Of a DNA stretch of 60,000 bases, positions 18,052 to 28,163 are shown one piece after another. Location of the stretch: the NCBI GenBank assembly GCA_949358305.1, contig OX442322.1, positions 8,248,001 through 8,308,000 of the forward strand, written 5' to 3'. The stretch's first letter is position 1; every line of letters starts with the position of its first letter. Below the pieces are notes generated by a model, which searched no databases, was not told the DNA's origin, and was given only the letters and a program-made list of their open reading frames with translations. The stretch comes from Strigamia acuminata (lineage: Eukaryota > Arthropoda > Chilopoda > Geophilomorpha > Linotaeniidae). The translations under genes were made by a program, and so were the position numbers.

Positions 18052-21000
18052 TCACTCAAGTTCTAGGGCTCTCACATGCTTGACTGACCTTTTTAACTCA
18101 CGTCCATCGGGTAGCACAACTTTTATCACACGGATTTGACCATCCTCACCGGGAAAAATTTCTTTTATCCTGGCAAGTGGCCAAAAATATGGGTTTGTAC
18201 CCATTTTTTCTAGAAGCACTATTTGGTCTACTTTAGGGTTTTTGAAGAACTTATCACCTTTGGATTCATAAAAATTCCTCAATTGCATGAGGTAACTCTT
18301 TTTCCAAATTTTCCAGAACTCCCAAATAAATTGGCGTCGTTTAATGTCCAGTTTTCTCAAATCGGATTTTTTAATTGCACTCAATTGTTTGTTTATTACG
18401 TATTTAGGCATACCTCCGGTTAGAAAGTTTTCAGGTGCCAAAATTCTACCACCATCAACACTGTCGGGGACATAACTTAAGGGTCGTGAATTTAGCACTG
18501 AACTAATTTCCAGAGCCAAAGTTTGGAGAGTTTCTAAGTCTACGGTGCTGCGCAACAATGTCTTTCGAAGTTTATCTTTGACAGAGCGGACTAGACGCTC
18601 CCACGCTCCGCCCATCCATGGAGAAAGCGGTGGGATGAATGTCCAGAGCACCCTTTTTTCAGATAGGAATGTTTTCACGTCATTATGACCGATGAGTTTC
18701 CCCCATGATTGTAATTCGAGGCTTCCGCGCTCAAACGTCTTACTGTTGTCAGAGAAAATCTTCCCGGGGTATCCGTGGCGTGCCCCAAATCTTCTCATTG
18801 CAAGCAAAAACTTTGGCACAGAAAGGTCCTCTGAAACTTCTAAATGTATGGAACGGGTCACCATACACGTGAAAAGCAAGATGTAAACTTTTTTCTTTTC
18901 CTTCTTGTTGCTGCCGACATAAATGGGACCCAAGTGGTCCACTCCTGTGTTTTGGAATGGCGCCGCTGGCGTCACACGTTCAGCAGGAAGGTCACCCGTT
19001 GAAGGGTTGTTGCGTGCAAGTTTTCCTCGTCTGCAAATTTCACATTCTCTTATAACTGTCTGAATTGTTCTTCTTCCTCTAATAATCCAAAATCGTTCGC
19101 GTAGGTGATACAAGGTTTCGCTTATGTCACCATGAAGCAACTCCAAATGCACTTTTTTAATTAACAGTCTTGTTATCCAACTATCATAATGCAAGATAAT
19201 TGGATAAACCTCATCAAATGTCAATAAAGATTTTTTCAAGCGGCTACGAAGTCGAAGTAATCCGTCCTCGTCAATGAAGAGCTCGAAATTGCGTAGGGTG
19301 GAATGTTTAGACAGTTCTCTTTTGTTTTTCACATCATCAATCTCCTCAGAAAAATGTAGCTTCTGGGAAAATTGCAGGATCTTCAATTGGTTGTCCTCTA
19401 ACTCGAGTGGCGAGAGAGGCTCACCGCGCAAAAGTTTGTTTTTCCATCGCAAAATGTATGAGAAAACTCTCAAAAGTCGGTTGTAATTTCGGAATCGTTT
19501 GAAGAATCGACCAATAAAGCTTTCTGTCACTTGAATTGTCATCACAACGATTTTTCGTTCTTCTTCTGGAAGATCCTCTTGTATAATTTCTCTTTTTTCC
19601 AGTTTCGAGACATCAACTCCAAACCACCAAAGTTTATTTTGCATCAATGTTTTTGAGTTATGTGGTCGAGTTAATAAATCTGCTGGGTTAAATTCTGTTG
19701 GTACATGAGACCATTGTTCGGGCTTAGTTGAAGAAATAATTTCTTGAACACGGTTTGAGACGTATGGCTTCCATACGTTCTTGTCCGAATTTATCCAGGC
19801 TAGAGTTATGGTGGAGTCCGAGTAGTATTTCACCTCAGTGACCGGGTAACCGGGAAGAAAGTTTTCTAACAGGTACTTGGTCATTCGCACTCCAACCACT
19901 GCTGCAGTTAATTCAAGTCGAGGAAGAGTCACTTTTTTCGTCGGCGCAATACGACATTTACTTAACAATAAAGTTCTTTTGCCCTCTAGATTGACGACAA
20001 AAATTGAACAGCCAAATGCCTTTGTGCTTGCGTCACAGAAAACTTCTAAAGTGATGTCTTGACCGGAATAAGTCTGCAGCCAACGTTGTACTTTCAATTC
20101 TTTTAATTTTTGTATGTCTTGACTCCACTCTTCGACTTCTTTTTTCTCTGAGTCAAGAATCTTTTCATCCCAGTTTTTTGTCCTAATCCAGATTGCTTGA
20201 ACTAGCAGTTTCATTTGAAGCACAACAGGAGCAATGAGTCCCATTGGATCGAATATGGAAGCCATTAATGAAACAACTTCTCGCTTTGTATTCGGAATTT
20301 TTTCAATGGTCGGAATGTTAAACATCATGACATCTTCTGCCGTGTTCCACAATATTCCAAGCATTTTTATAATTCCTAAGTCCAAAAACTCCTCTCCTCG
20401 CATATGAAAACCTTCTTTTTTCAAATTGTTGAAGACGTCCTTGCTTGAGGTCGCCCACTTTACGAGGGGAAGCTTTCCGTCGTCTAATATCATTTTCAGT
20501 TTCTCGCAATGTGATGTTGTGTCGGCTGTAAAATCTCCTCCTGACGTCAAATCATCCATGAAGATTCCATCATCGAGTGCGTCGACTTCTTTTGCATGAG
20601 TTTCTTCAAATTGTTTCGCTTGTTTCCTAATCGTCGCACACAAGAGGAATGGAGAAGAAATGACGCCAAATGGCACGACAATCATTCGCAGAACCATTAG
20701 ATTATTCCACAAATTTTGCCATGAGTATGGCTCTTTGAAATAGTCACGAGCGACCCACAAAAAACGTAGAAAGTTTGTTTGAGTAGGGTTGATCATAACT
20801 TGGAGAAACGCTTGCTTAATGTCTGCTATTATTGGAATACAATAGAGACGGAATCTCACAATAACGAGTATTAAGTCTGGATTAAGGGAAGGTCCCGGAA
20901 ATAAACAGTCATTGAGGGAAAGTTTCCCCTTCTTGGATGAAGACGCGTTGAACACTACTCGAAATTTCGTCGTGTCTCGATCCTCCTTGATTACAGGGTG

Positions 21001-23292
21001 GTGAGGTATATTGTAGGTTCCTTTCTTCAAAAAACGCTCTTCTTTTGGGACTTCCTCCGCGTGATTTTCGTGAATATATTGCCACATGGACTCGTCGTAA
21101 CGTTTTTTGTAGTCTTCGTTGGCATCTATTCTTTTGAGCGTGTTGGCCAGTTGATTCATGGCCAATTCCCAATTAGACTCCAAGTCGACTTCCTGTCCAT
21201 TGAATGGCAGCATGACTTCATAACGTCCATCGTCTAGACGCTTTGTAGTTGATTCGAATCGATCGCGAATAAAGTCGGATTCTTTTTCTCCTGCATTTAT
21301 TCCGATTGCTTCCAAGTTCCACAGTTTGTCCAATTTTTCTTGGATGTCTAAGTCGCATGTGTTGCAACATGTTGTCATTCCTTCCTCATCCTCAAACAAA
21401 TTGGTGTTTCCAGCCGCTCCAGCCAAGACCCATCCAAAAATTGTGTTAATGAGTCCAAGGTCGGCGTTTACCTTTTTCTTGCCATCCTTAACGACCTTCC
21501 ACCACACGTCGACTCCTAAAAGCACATCAATTTGAGCAGTCTTAGCTGGTAGGTCTTCAGCAAGTTCGAGATTTAGTTTCTTCACTTTGTCAATCATTGA
21601 TGAGTTCAGAATGCCTTGCACTCGTGGCAAATCTTCCACAGAAAGCATGGAAAGTTTCAAATCTTGAGTGTCATTTTTACTCTGCAGTGTGACATTGAAC
21701 ACATCGTAGTCCGTAGCTGCTGGAGACGAATCATTAAAACGTTGTGTGGTGGCAGAAACACTGCCGCACTTTTTAAGTTTCAGTCTTTCAACAAATTCTT
21801 TTGTGATGAACGATCGATGGCTTCCCGGATCAATCATCCCTCGAATGCTGTGAGTTCCTCCTGATTTTGTTTTGAGGTCCGCGGTGAAGATCATTAGTTG
21901 TAGAGTCGTCGAGATTGCGCATGAAACATGTGTTGTTACTTGTGGCTCCTTCGGCTTCTCCGCAGCGCTCGTTGAATTCTTCACCTCGGATTTTTTGCAT
22001 ATTGTGGAATGGTGTCGCCCACCACAATGTTTACAAGAAAATTTGACCTTGCAGTCTCCCACTCTATGCCCAGTTCTGAAACAATTAAAACACAGTCGGT
22101 TTTTCTTAACTATTTCGATTTTCGCGTTAATTTCGAAATCCTTTTTACAAGCGCCGTTTAAATGTTCATCTTCACAAAAAATGCACTTGTTTGTCTTGAA
22201 AGGCGTATTCTTGCTTTCAGATTTCGGTTCACTCTTCGTTTTTGCACTAGTAGACTGCTTGGCGTCTTGAGTAGTTGCGCACGTGGTCATTGAACCTTTC
22301 ACTTTCGTTTTCTCTACGTCCGATTTTTCATTCTTGTCTTTTTTCGATTTTTCCGAGACGTTTTCAGTTCGTTCGGCCATCGCAACTTCATTCACAAAGA
22401 AATTGAGCAACGTAACAATGTTCTTATTTTGAATTCCGTGAACTTGGTAAAATCTTAATGCCATTGAAGTTGGAAACTTGCTAATTATGTCGGGCAATAA
22501 GAAAGCTCCGGAAGTCTGAATAGGAATTTTTAGTTGCTCGAGAAGTCTAATAGTCGCAGAAATCTTTGTCAAATTTGTTTTTATCGCTTTAGTTGGATAT
22601 ACACTTGAAACAGCTTTTAATTCTCGAATTGATTTTATTAACGCAGTTTGTTGGGCATCCTCATCACCAAAATGTCTTTCGAGTTCTTCTCTTGCAAGGT
22701 CGTAGGATTCCTCAATCAGGGGAAAAGTTGAGATGAGAATTGCCGCTTCTCCAGTACACATAGTTTGTAAATACTGGAGTTTTTCAATGTTACTCAAGTC
22801 TGGATCCTTGTGTACGGAGGTCTCGAAGTTGCTTTTGAATGTTCTATACTTCAAAATATCTCCGTCAAATTTTACGGAATCCAGTTTGGGCAGCTTCGAA
22901 TTTTTTCTAAACGTTGCTGTCGCGTTCAAGGTTGTATTCTGGTTTGAGCTTGTCGACGTATTTAATCTTCCTCCCAAAGTTGGAAGTGATCGCTTTGAAA
23001 TTTCGTATCTCGTGCGAAGAAGATCCACTCTTGCTTGCATAGTCTCAAGCTTGTCAATGCATTCTAGATAATAGCCGTGGTCCGAATATTCCTGTAGATC
23101 ATTCAGAGCACCGACTATTCTCGTTTCTTTCGGGGTCGCAGTTTGCACCAGCGCTTCCAGTTCACCTGGATCTGCTGTCTTCTCCGATATAGACAACAAA
23201 TGATTCATTGCAGTGACTTGCGACTCCCAACGTTGTTGTTGCACTTCGATTTGATCCTCAGTTAGAAGATCTCTCATTGTAGGTTCCGCCAT
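18052..23292 (-). CDS. BEL2 Gag-Pol polyprotein (BEL/Pao)
   Basis: 1746 residues from ATG 23292, intact, ending VRALELE. It aligns with BEL1 through its whole length and lacks the first seven residues of the BEL1 protein. Seen in order: a DUF1759-like gag; zinc motifs with LCFNC...GHRVGDC; a DUF1758-like protease with IDPGSHRSF (D at 488); a reverse transcriptase with FMDD (first D at 913); Peptidase_A17-type/RNase H region; H2C2 zinc finger with CEIC; the integrase triad at D1452 and, by alignment, about D1515 and E1565; a DUF5641-like C-terminus. The gag linker is less conserved against BEL1 than RT and integrase, as expected under selection on the enzymes. Confidence 0.96.
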   Translation of the reverse strand: MAEPTMRDLLTEDQIEVQQQRWESQVTAMNHLLSISEKTADPGELEALVQTATPKETRIVGALNDLQEYSDHGYYLECIDKLETMQARVDLLRTRYEISKRSLPTLGGRLNTSTSSNQNTTLNATATFRKNSKLPKLDSVKFDGDILKYRTFKSNFETSVHKDPDLSNIEKLQYLQTMCTGEAAILISTFPLIEESYDLAREELERHFGDEDAQQTALIKSIRELKAVSSVYPTKAIKTNLTKISATIRLLEQLKIPIQTSGAFLLPDIISKFPTSMALRFYQVHGIQNKNIVTLLNFFVNEVAMAERTENVSEKSKKDKNEKSDVEKTKVKGSMTTCATTQDAKQSTSAKTKSEPKSESKNTPFKTNKCIFCEDEHLNGACKKDFEINAKIEIVKKNRLCFNCFRTGHRVGDCKVKFSCKHCGGRHHSTICKKSEVKNSTSAAEKPKEPQVTTHVSCAISTTLQLMIFTADLKTKSGGTHSIRGMIDPGSHRSFITKEFVERLKLKKCGSVSATTQRFNDSSPAATDYDVFNVTLQSKNDTQDLKLSMLSVEDLPRVQGILNSSMIDKVKKLNLELAEDLPAKTAQIDVLLGVDVWWKVVKDGKKKVNADLGLINTIFGWVLAGAAGNTNLFEDEEGMTTCCNTCDLDIQEKLDKLWNLEAIGINAGEKESDFIRDRFESTTKRLDDGRYEVMLPFNGQEVDLESNWELAMNQLANTLKRIDANEDYKKRYDESMWQYIHENHAEEVPKEERFLKKGTYNIPHHPVIKEDRDTTKFRVVFNASSSKKGKLSLNDCLFPGPSLNPDLILVIVRFRLYCIPIIADIKQAFLQVMINPTQTNFLRFLWVARDYFKEPYSWQNLWNNLMVLRMIVVPFGVISSPFLLCATIRKQAKQFEETHAKEVDALDDGIFMDDLTSGGDFTADTTSHCEKLKMILDDGKLPLVKWATSSKDVFNNLKKEGFHMRGEEFLDLGIIKMLGILWNTAEDVMMFNIPTIEKIPNTKREVVSLMASIFDPMGLIAPVVLQMKLLVQAIWIRTKNWDEKILDSEKKEVEEWSQDIQKLKELKVQRWLQTYSGQDITLEVFCDASTKAFGCSIFVVNLEGKRTLLLSKCRIAPTKKVTLPRLELTAAVVGVRMTKYLLENFLPGYPVTEVKYYSDSTITLAWINSDKNVWKPYVSNRVQEIISSTKPEQWSHVPTEFNPADLLTRPHNSKTLMQNKLWWFGVDVSKLEKREIIQEDLPEEERKIVVMTIQVTESFIGRFFKRFRNYNRLLRVFSYILRWKNKLLRGEPLSPLELEDNQLKILQFSQKLHFSEEIDDVKNKRELSKHSTLRNFELFIDEDGLLRLRSRLKKSLLTFDEVYPIILHYDSWITRLLIKKVHLELLHGDISETLYHLRERFWIIRGRRTIQTVIRECEICRRGKLARNNPSTGDLPAERVTPAAPFQNTGVDHLGPIYVGSNKKEKKKVYILLFTCMVTRSIHLEVSEDLSVPKFLLAMRRFGARHGYPGKIFSDNSKTFERGSLELQSWGKLIGHNDVKTFLSEKRVLWTFIPPLSPWMGGAWERLVRSVKDKLRKTLLRSTVDLETLQTLALEISSVLNSRPLSYVPDSVDGGRILAPENFLTGGMPKYVINKQLSAIKKSDLRKLDIKRRQFIWEFWKIWKKSYLMQLRNFYESKGDKFFKNPKVDQIVLLEKMGTNPYFWPLARIKEIFPGEDGQIRVIKVVLPDGRELKRSVKHVRALELE

Positions 23293-23466
23293 TCTCTCTG
23301 TCCTCTCTCACAAAAAATTCGGCTGTGAAATTTGGAAAGAACAGATAAAAACGGGCATGTCAATTCAACTTTGTTTTAATTTTTAAGAGAATAAACCTTG
23401 TAATTTTATCCCCCAAAAATTTCTCAATTTTCACGGTCCTTGGTGACACGTGAGAATTTTAGAATA

Positions 23467-24405
23467 TCAAATGTTTGGCCAATCGAGGATGACCAAAAAT
23501 TTGAGCGGTTTTTGTGTACGTAAATAAAACGTGACACAATTACCCTGCACAGTTTGAAAAGCACGCCAATAAACTCTTTTGAAAACAATTGACGGTTCGT
23601 TTTGCAACAAAACACGCCAATAACTCTTAACATTAAATTTTGACTCTACTGACAGCTCATTCAACTTGAAACTAGTCAGTTCTGCTCGAAATAAATCTAA
23701 TCTCCCCCGCTTATGGCGGTTATAATGGAGAACTAAACATGCAATGAAAAAACACTTCAAAATTTGGTATGAAAACACTTTTACTAAAATTTTCCCCAAA
23801 ACTAGCAAATGAAACAACAAAAACACCAATGGAATACCCAAAACAATACCCTCATGCAATAAAAATCCCCAAAATGAAAACACAGAACTCCAAAAACAAG
23901 AAAATGCAAATAATCCAGGGGCAAATCGTCTTCCCAGCGCAGCGCGTTGTGTATCCAAATATGGCGACCGGAAGATCCCGTTGCTTGCACACGATTGTTC
24001 AAATTCGACGCCGTACCTGTCCTCGTTGTGGCTGAAGTCACGTTGAACGTTGACACTACTTGTAGCAGACGACGAATCGCGAACGTAAATTATTCCGTTG
24101 ATCGCACCAAACGCACGATCGGACGTTGCACTGACGTCACGACGAAAACACAGAAAGAATGCAACGGCTATCCTGGTCACGGCTACCAAAACTAGATATT
24201 CGATGTTGCGGTCGGTCAACACGAATATAGAAGAAATGGGCATTTGCGGTTTGAAATTCCCGCCACTAAGATTTGATGATCGTATAGCAAAGTACGTACA
24301 TAAACCGTGCTGGAAACCACAATAATCACTCCCGAATCCATTGTTGCATGAGGAGAAAGCAATCGAGAGCACTGTTGAAAGGTATCCGAGTGCTTGTTTA
24401 TCCAT
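23467..24405 (-). CDS. BEL2 leader ORF of unknown function, spanning LTR and leader
   Basis: This 312-residue frame starts at ATG 24405 in the LTR, leaves the LTR at 24204 and stops 174 bases before gag. It is the counterpart of the BEL1 leader ORF, with the same start region, in-frame alignment through the first 50 codons without gaps, and shared blocks YVRDSSSA, VQRD, TQRA and FLLHEG followed by a hydrophobic run. BEL2 is longer because its frame stays open after the hydrophobic part. The function is unknown. A protein with a membrane segment encoded upstream of gag is not a standard BEL/Pao feature to my knowledge. Confidence 0.42.
   Translation of the reverse strand: MDKQALGYLSTVLSIAFSSCNNGFGSDYCGFQHGLCTYFAIRSSNLSGGNFKPQMPISSIFVLTDRNIEYLVLVAVTRIAVAFFLCFRRDVSATSDRAFGAINGIIYVRDSSSATSSVNVQRDFSHNEDRYGVEFEQSCASNGIFRSPYLDTQRAALGRRFAPGLFAFSCFWSSVFSFWGFLLHEGIVLGIPLVFLLFHLLVLGKILVKVFSYQILKCFFIACLVLHYNRHKRGRLDLFRAELTSFKLNELSVESKFNVKSYWRVLLQNEPSIVFKRVYWRAFQTVQGNCVTFYLRTQKPLKFLVILDWPNI
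24171..24188 (-). promoter_or_regulatory. BEL2 candidate primer binding site / leader box
   Basis: On the element strand TGGTAGCCGTGACCAGGA lies 15 bases after the LTR, the same distance as in BEL1, and shares CGTGACCAGGA with it. It is a likely primer site; the tRNA is not identified. Confidence 0.5.
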
Positions 24406-25714
24406 AAGCCAGCGGGGAAAAGAGATTAACTACTCCAGACACATTGGAAAAGATGGCGGAAATAAACTTAAACACGAGCTAAAATTCAACAACTTCTTTA
24501 ATGAACGGTTAGATGAAAACTGAATAAAATACACGAATGTAATTGGCCCTCAAGGGAGCCGCACATGCGCAATACCGAAAATGGCACGCGCCAAGCCGAT
24601 TAGCGGTGAAATACAGACACAAAATTCTTCGTTGTCATGGCAACGGAGGAAAACGAAATACAGGCAAAGTTGACAAATTGTGAAATTAGCACGGATTACA
24701 GTTTGTAATATATCAAAATGACCGCAAGAATGCAGTGAATAAAAAAGCTAATCATAACAATTCGATTCAATAAGTAAAACAATGAAAACGAAGCACAAAA
24801 CAATGATCGTGTAGCAGACGATCGCGATAGCCAATCACAAACAAGTATGATGACGAAACCGTAAGATTTGAATTTAAAATGGCTTTAAAACACAAAATAA
24901 CATAAGAATTCAGGTTAAAAAACATCGTAAACAAATAGTAAAATCAATTCAATCAATATACATCGTAAACAAATTGAAATAAAAACGAATTACCGATAAA
25001 TTCCAACATGGCGGCCTCGAACGTCATATTGGCGGTAAAACCAGTACATTTGAAATTAGATACACAGAATGTTTATAAAAACCACAAAGGAATGTTAAAT
25101 AAAATTAGGAAATGTTATTTCCTGCACAAAATCACACTATTTATTCAACACAACACTTTGAAATAGATCGTAAGCCGCACGAACCGAACATTATCGGCCG
25201 CGCCCATGCGGTGGCCGACAACGAACGTTCGCACTGACGAAACGAAAACACTTGGGCAATAATAAAGCACACCAGTCGAAAGAGCAGACAATAATTAGTA
25301 GAAAGCAATTGTGAATAGAATTCTTAACAACTCGGAAAGTATAGAACGAAACGTTAGAAGTTCTAACGAAACGAGACTAGTAATGGAAAAATGACGTCAC
25401 GCGTGTAGCGTAACTGAACTGCACTTCGACGAATGTACCTAAAATTGCCGAAAATCATGAAAATGCATAAGAAAACAATGAGAAATGACACAAAGCTTTG
25501 AAAACACTTGAAATAACAGTAAATTAAAATGTAATATCAACACAAAAGACACTAAAAATACTGAAAACACTAGAAAATGTTTTAATAAGAAAAAACCTGA
25601 AAAGCAATAGATGAAAATATTAGGCAAAAACTCAATTACACTATGAATATTTATTATGACATAAAACACAGTAATAAATGCAATTTCTAAAATATTTCCA
25701 CGTTGTTTGCAACA
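24204..25714 (-). repeat. BEL2 5' LTR
   Basis: Copy of 16481-17991 with three differences seen. It contains the same X-box-like (24631-24644) and CRE (25392-25399) sites and a GC-rich hairpin (about 25179-25235). It is followed by the second CAGA target copy. Confidence 0.95.
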
Positions 25715-25960
25715 CAGAAGAAATAGACTGGTTTGGGGAAGAAAACAGTAGTTTTATTCCAAAGTGAGAGAGAGGAAAATAAAACTCAACCGTTAGGGTT
25801 AAGTTTCAACAACACAAGAAGCACGCACTCATTGTTGGAATGCGTGACTATGGAAACAGGCAAAATGAGGAAATGCATCAGTTACATTACAAAATGTACA
25901 AAACCAAGAGAATAAAAGCTTATAACTAACAGATGCATTGAAACAAGCAATCCTTTGTCT
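25715..25960 (-). repeat. BEL3A 5' LTR, piece 2 (middle)
   Basis: Collinear with 41391-41636 of the BEL3B LTR. The left end repeats the CAGA of the BEL2 insertion; the right end stops at GTCT where the BEL1 composite begins. The next 138 bases of the intact LTR (41637-41774) are missing from this copy. Confidence 0.93.
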
Positions 25961-27592
25961 TGTTGCAAACAGAGTGGAATATAAATTGATACTGCTTTTT
26001 ATTTGCCATTTTATTGTCCTATTAAATATTCAAAGTGTTGTTAAATTTTGCTTCTAATAGTTTGACTTACATTTCAGGTGTTTTTTGTGTCATATTAAAG
26101 CTTTTAGTTCATTATTTTCTTATATTGTCATGAATTTTGGGTATTGTGTGTTTAAATAGACTTATTCTAGTGTGTTTTATTTTGCATAACATTTTAATCT
26201 TATTTTACAGGATTTTTTTGCATTATTAAAACTATTAAAGTGTTTTATGATACTGTTGTTTATTAAAATATGATATTTCATTGTCTATTGCATTTATTTC
26301 AAGTGTTATTTATAAGAATTTGTCTTATATTATCAATTCCTATTCATTTTGTGTGTTTCCGTGTGAAATTGGGTGCATCCGTCGTCAAACAGTTCACTAG
26401 TGTAATTGGAGTGACGTCATATTTCGAAATCTAGTTCGGTTTTGACTCCAACTTCTAACCTTTCGTTTTCATTGAATTCTTGTCGTTAGAATTGATCCTA
26501 ATATTGTTTTAGACTAATTCAGGGGTGATCTGTCGATCTGTGCACTTAGTTTCTTTCCCGGAGCAGCCGTTTTGTCTGTACGAACGATCGTGACGGACCT
26601 CGCATATGCGTTGCCGTCCGCGATCGTTTCTTTTCTTTCAAGACTAATTTTCATGTGTATTCTTATTAAAAGTGCTTTATTTTGAAGGAAATTACTTTTC
26701 CTAAGTGTATTTATTAGTAACATTACCTAGTATTTGCTATATTCTTGTGTCAGAATTCAAATGTCGTGTTTTGCCGCTCTTATTGAGTTGTACGGGCGCC
26801 ATGTTGGATTTATTCGCTAATTTCGTTATTAAATCGATTCTATTGTATTATTAATACTTCTTTTGCATTTACTATTTCATTTCATTGTATTTTAGTGCAT
26901 ATTATTTACCATTTCAGTGATTTTGTGAGGTTTTAAATTCAAATCTTTGCATTACGTAACTTTGCTGTATTCTGATTGGCTGAGCCGATCGTCTGCTTCC
27001 CGATTGATTCTTTCTGTATTTTCTCATTGTTTTAAGTGTTTTTGAGCATTGTTACCATTTACTTTTATGTTCCTGACATCTTTGTGGTCATTTTGACATA
27101 TTGCAATTTGATTTTAATGCATTTTTGAGCAATCGCTCACTTCAATGTATTTCATTTTTCTCCGTTGTCATAGCAACGGAATTTCTCAATTGTGTTTTTT
27201 ACCTTGGCGCGTGCCGTGACCATTGTTTTGCACGTGCATTTTCTTTGTTAGCCAACGTACATTCGTGTATTTGGTCAGTTATCATTCTACTTCCGAATAA
27301 ATAAGTTGTTTTATGTTATCTCCTGGAGTTTTTACTTTCGTCGCCATTACAATGTGTCGGGAGTAGCCAAACATTTTCCCAGACTGGTCAATGGTTAAGC
27401 GGACACTTGGATACCATTCAACAGTAGTTTCTACAGGGATTCCTTCATTCTCCAATGCATTTCGGGACAAATTAAATCTGTTTCCACACGGTATACGTAC
27501 TAACCTCACTATACGATCGTTTGAGTGGATTGGCGGGAGATTCAAAACGCCATGGCTCAGTTCTTTTCTGTCCTGTGTGATTGACCGCTACA
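25961..27592 (+). repeat. BEL1 LTR, plus orientation, left end of composite
   Basis: Matches BEL1a 5823-7454 with a few private substitutions (for example GCATATGCG in place of GCATGTGCG near 26604). It shares the T variant of the BEL1a 5' LTR at the CCCGATYGATTC site. No target duplication partner is present at the far end of the composite. Confidence 0.93.
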
Positions 27593-28098
27593 TAGGATAC
27601 GAATTTATGGTGCACGTGACCAGGATTCCGTCTGAAATCTGTGAGTTTTTCCGGTTCGTCATTGATACGGTTCTATGCGTGATTGATGCGACGGGAGAAG
27701 TATACGTTCGGGATTCGTCGTCTGCTAGAACAATCATCGTTCAACGTGACAACAGTCACAACGGGGATTTGTTTGGCGCCGAATACGAACAATTGAGTGT
27801 CATCAGCGGGATTCTACGGTCGCCATCTTGGATTTGGATAACACAACGCGCTGTGCTGGAAAGCTGGTTTGCCCCTGAAATTATTGCATTTTCTTTTGTT
27901 TTTCATTCTATTTGTGTGTTTTGGAGATTTTTATTGCATGAGGGTGTTGTATTGGGTATTCCATTGTTGTTTTTGCTTTTTCATTTGCTAGTCTTAAAGG
28001 GAAATTTCGTAAAGTGTATTTTATTGAAAATCTTAAAAGTGTTCTATTTAATTTTGTGCATGCATCTCCATATAACTGCCATAAGCAGGGGAGATTAG
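27391..28098 (+). CDS. BEL1 leader ORF, copy in plus-strand remnant
   Basis: Same 235-residue frame as 7253-7960 of BEL1a, intact although the gag-pol it should precede is gone. Function unknown; see the BEL1a entry. Confidence 0.35.
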   Translation: MVKRTLGYHSTVVSTGIPSFSNAFRDKLNLFPHGIRTNLTIRSFEWIGGRFKTPWLSSFLSCVIDRYIGYEFMVHVTRIPSEICEFFRFVIDTVLCVIDATGEVYVRDSSSARTIIVQRDNSHNGDLFGAEYEQLSVISGILRSPSWIWITQRAVLESWFAPEIIAFSFVFHSICVFWRFLLHEGVVLGIPLLFLLFHLLVLKGNFVKCILLKILKVFYLILCMHLHITAISRGD

Positions 28099-28163
28099 AT
28101 TCTTTTGATGCTAGTTACTGGTCAGTCTCTCATTGCAAGGGCTGTCAGTTATTATCTTGAATT

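Larger units (their letters stand above)
16481..25714 (-). mobile_element. BEL2: complete BEL/Pao LTR retrotransposon
   Basis: A 9234-base element on the minus strand with two 1511-base LTRs, a leader and one Gag-Pol frame. The target duplication CAGA is at 16477-16480 and 25715-25718. The BEL3B LTR at 41391-41400 reads straight through the same site with a single CAGA, which proves the insertion point. The LTRs differ at three positions seen by eye (contexts TACTCCMGACAC, ATAAASTTAAAC and AATTCYCCGTTG-type), so the insertion is recent. It is related to BEL1 but clearly a separate family. Confidence 0.97.
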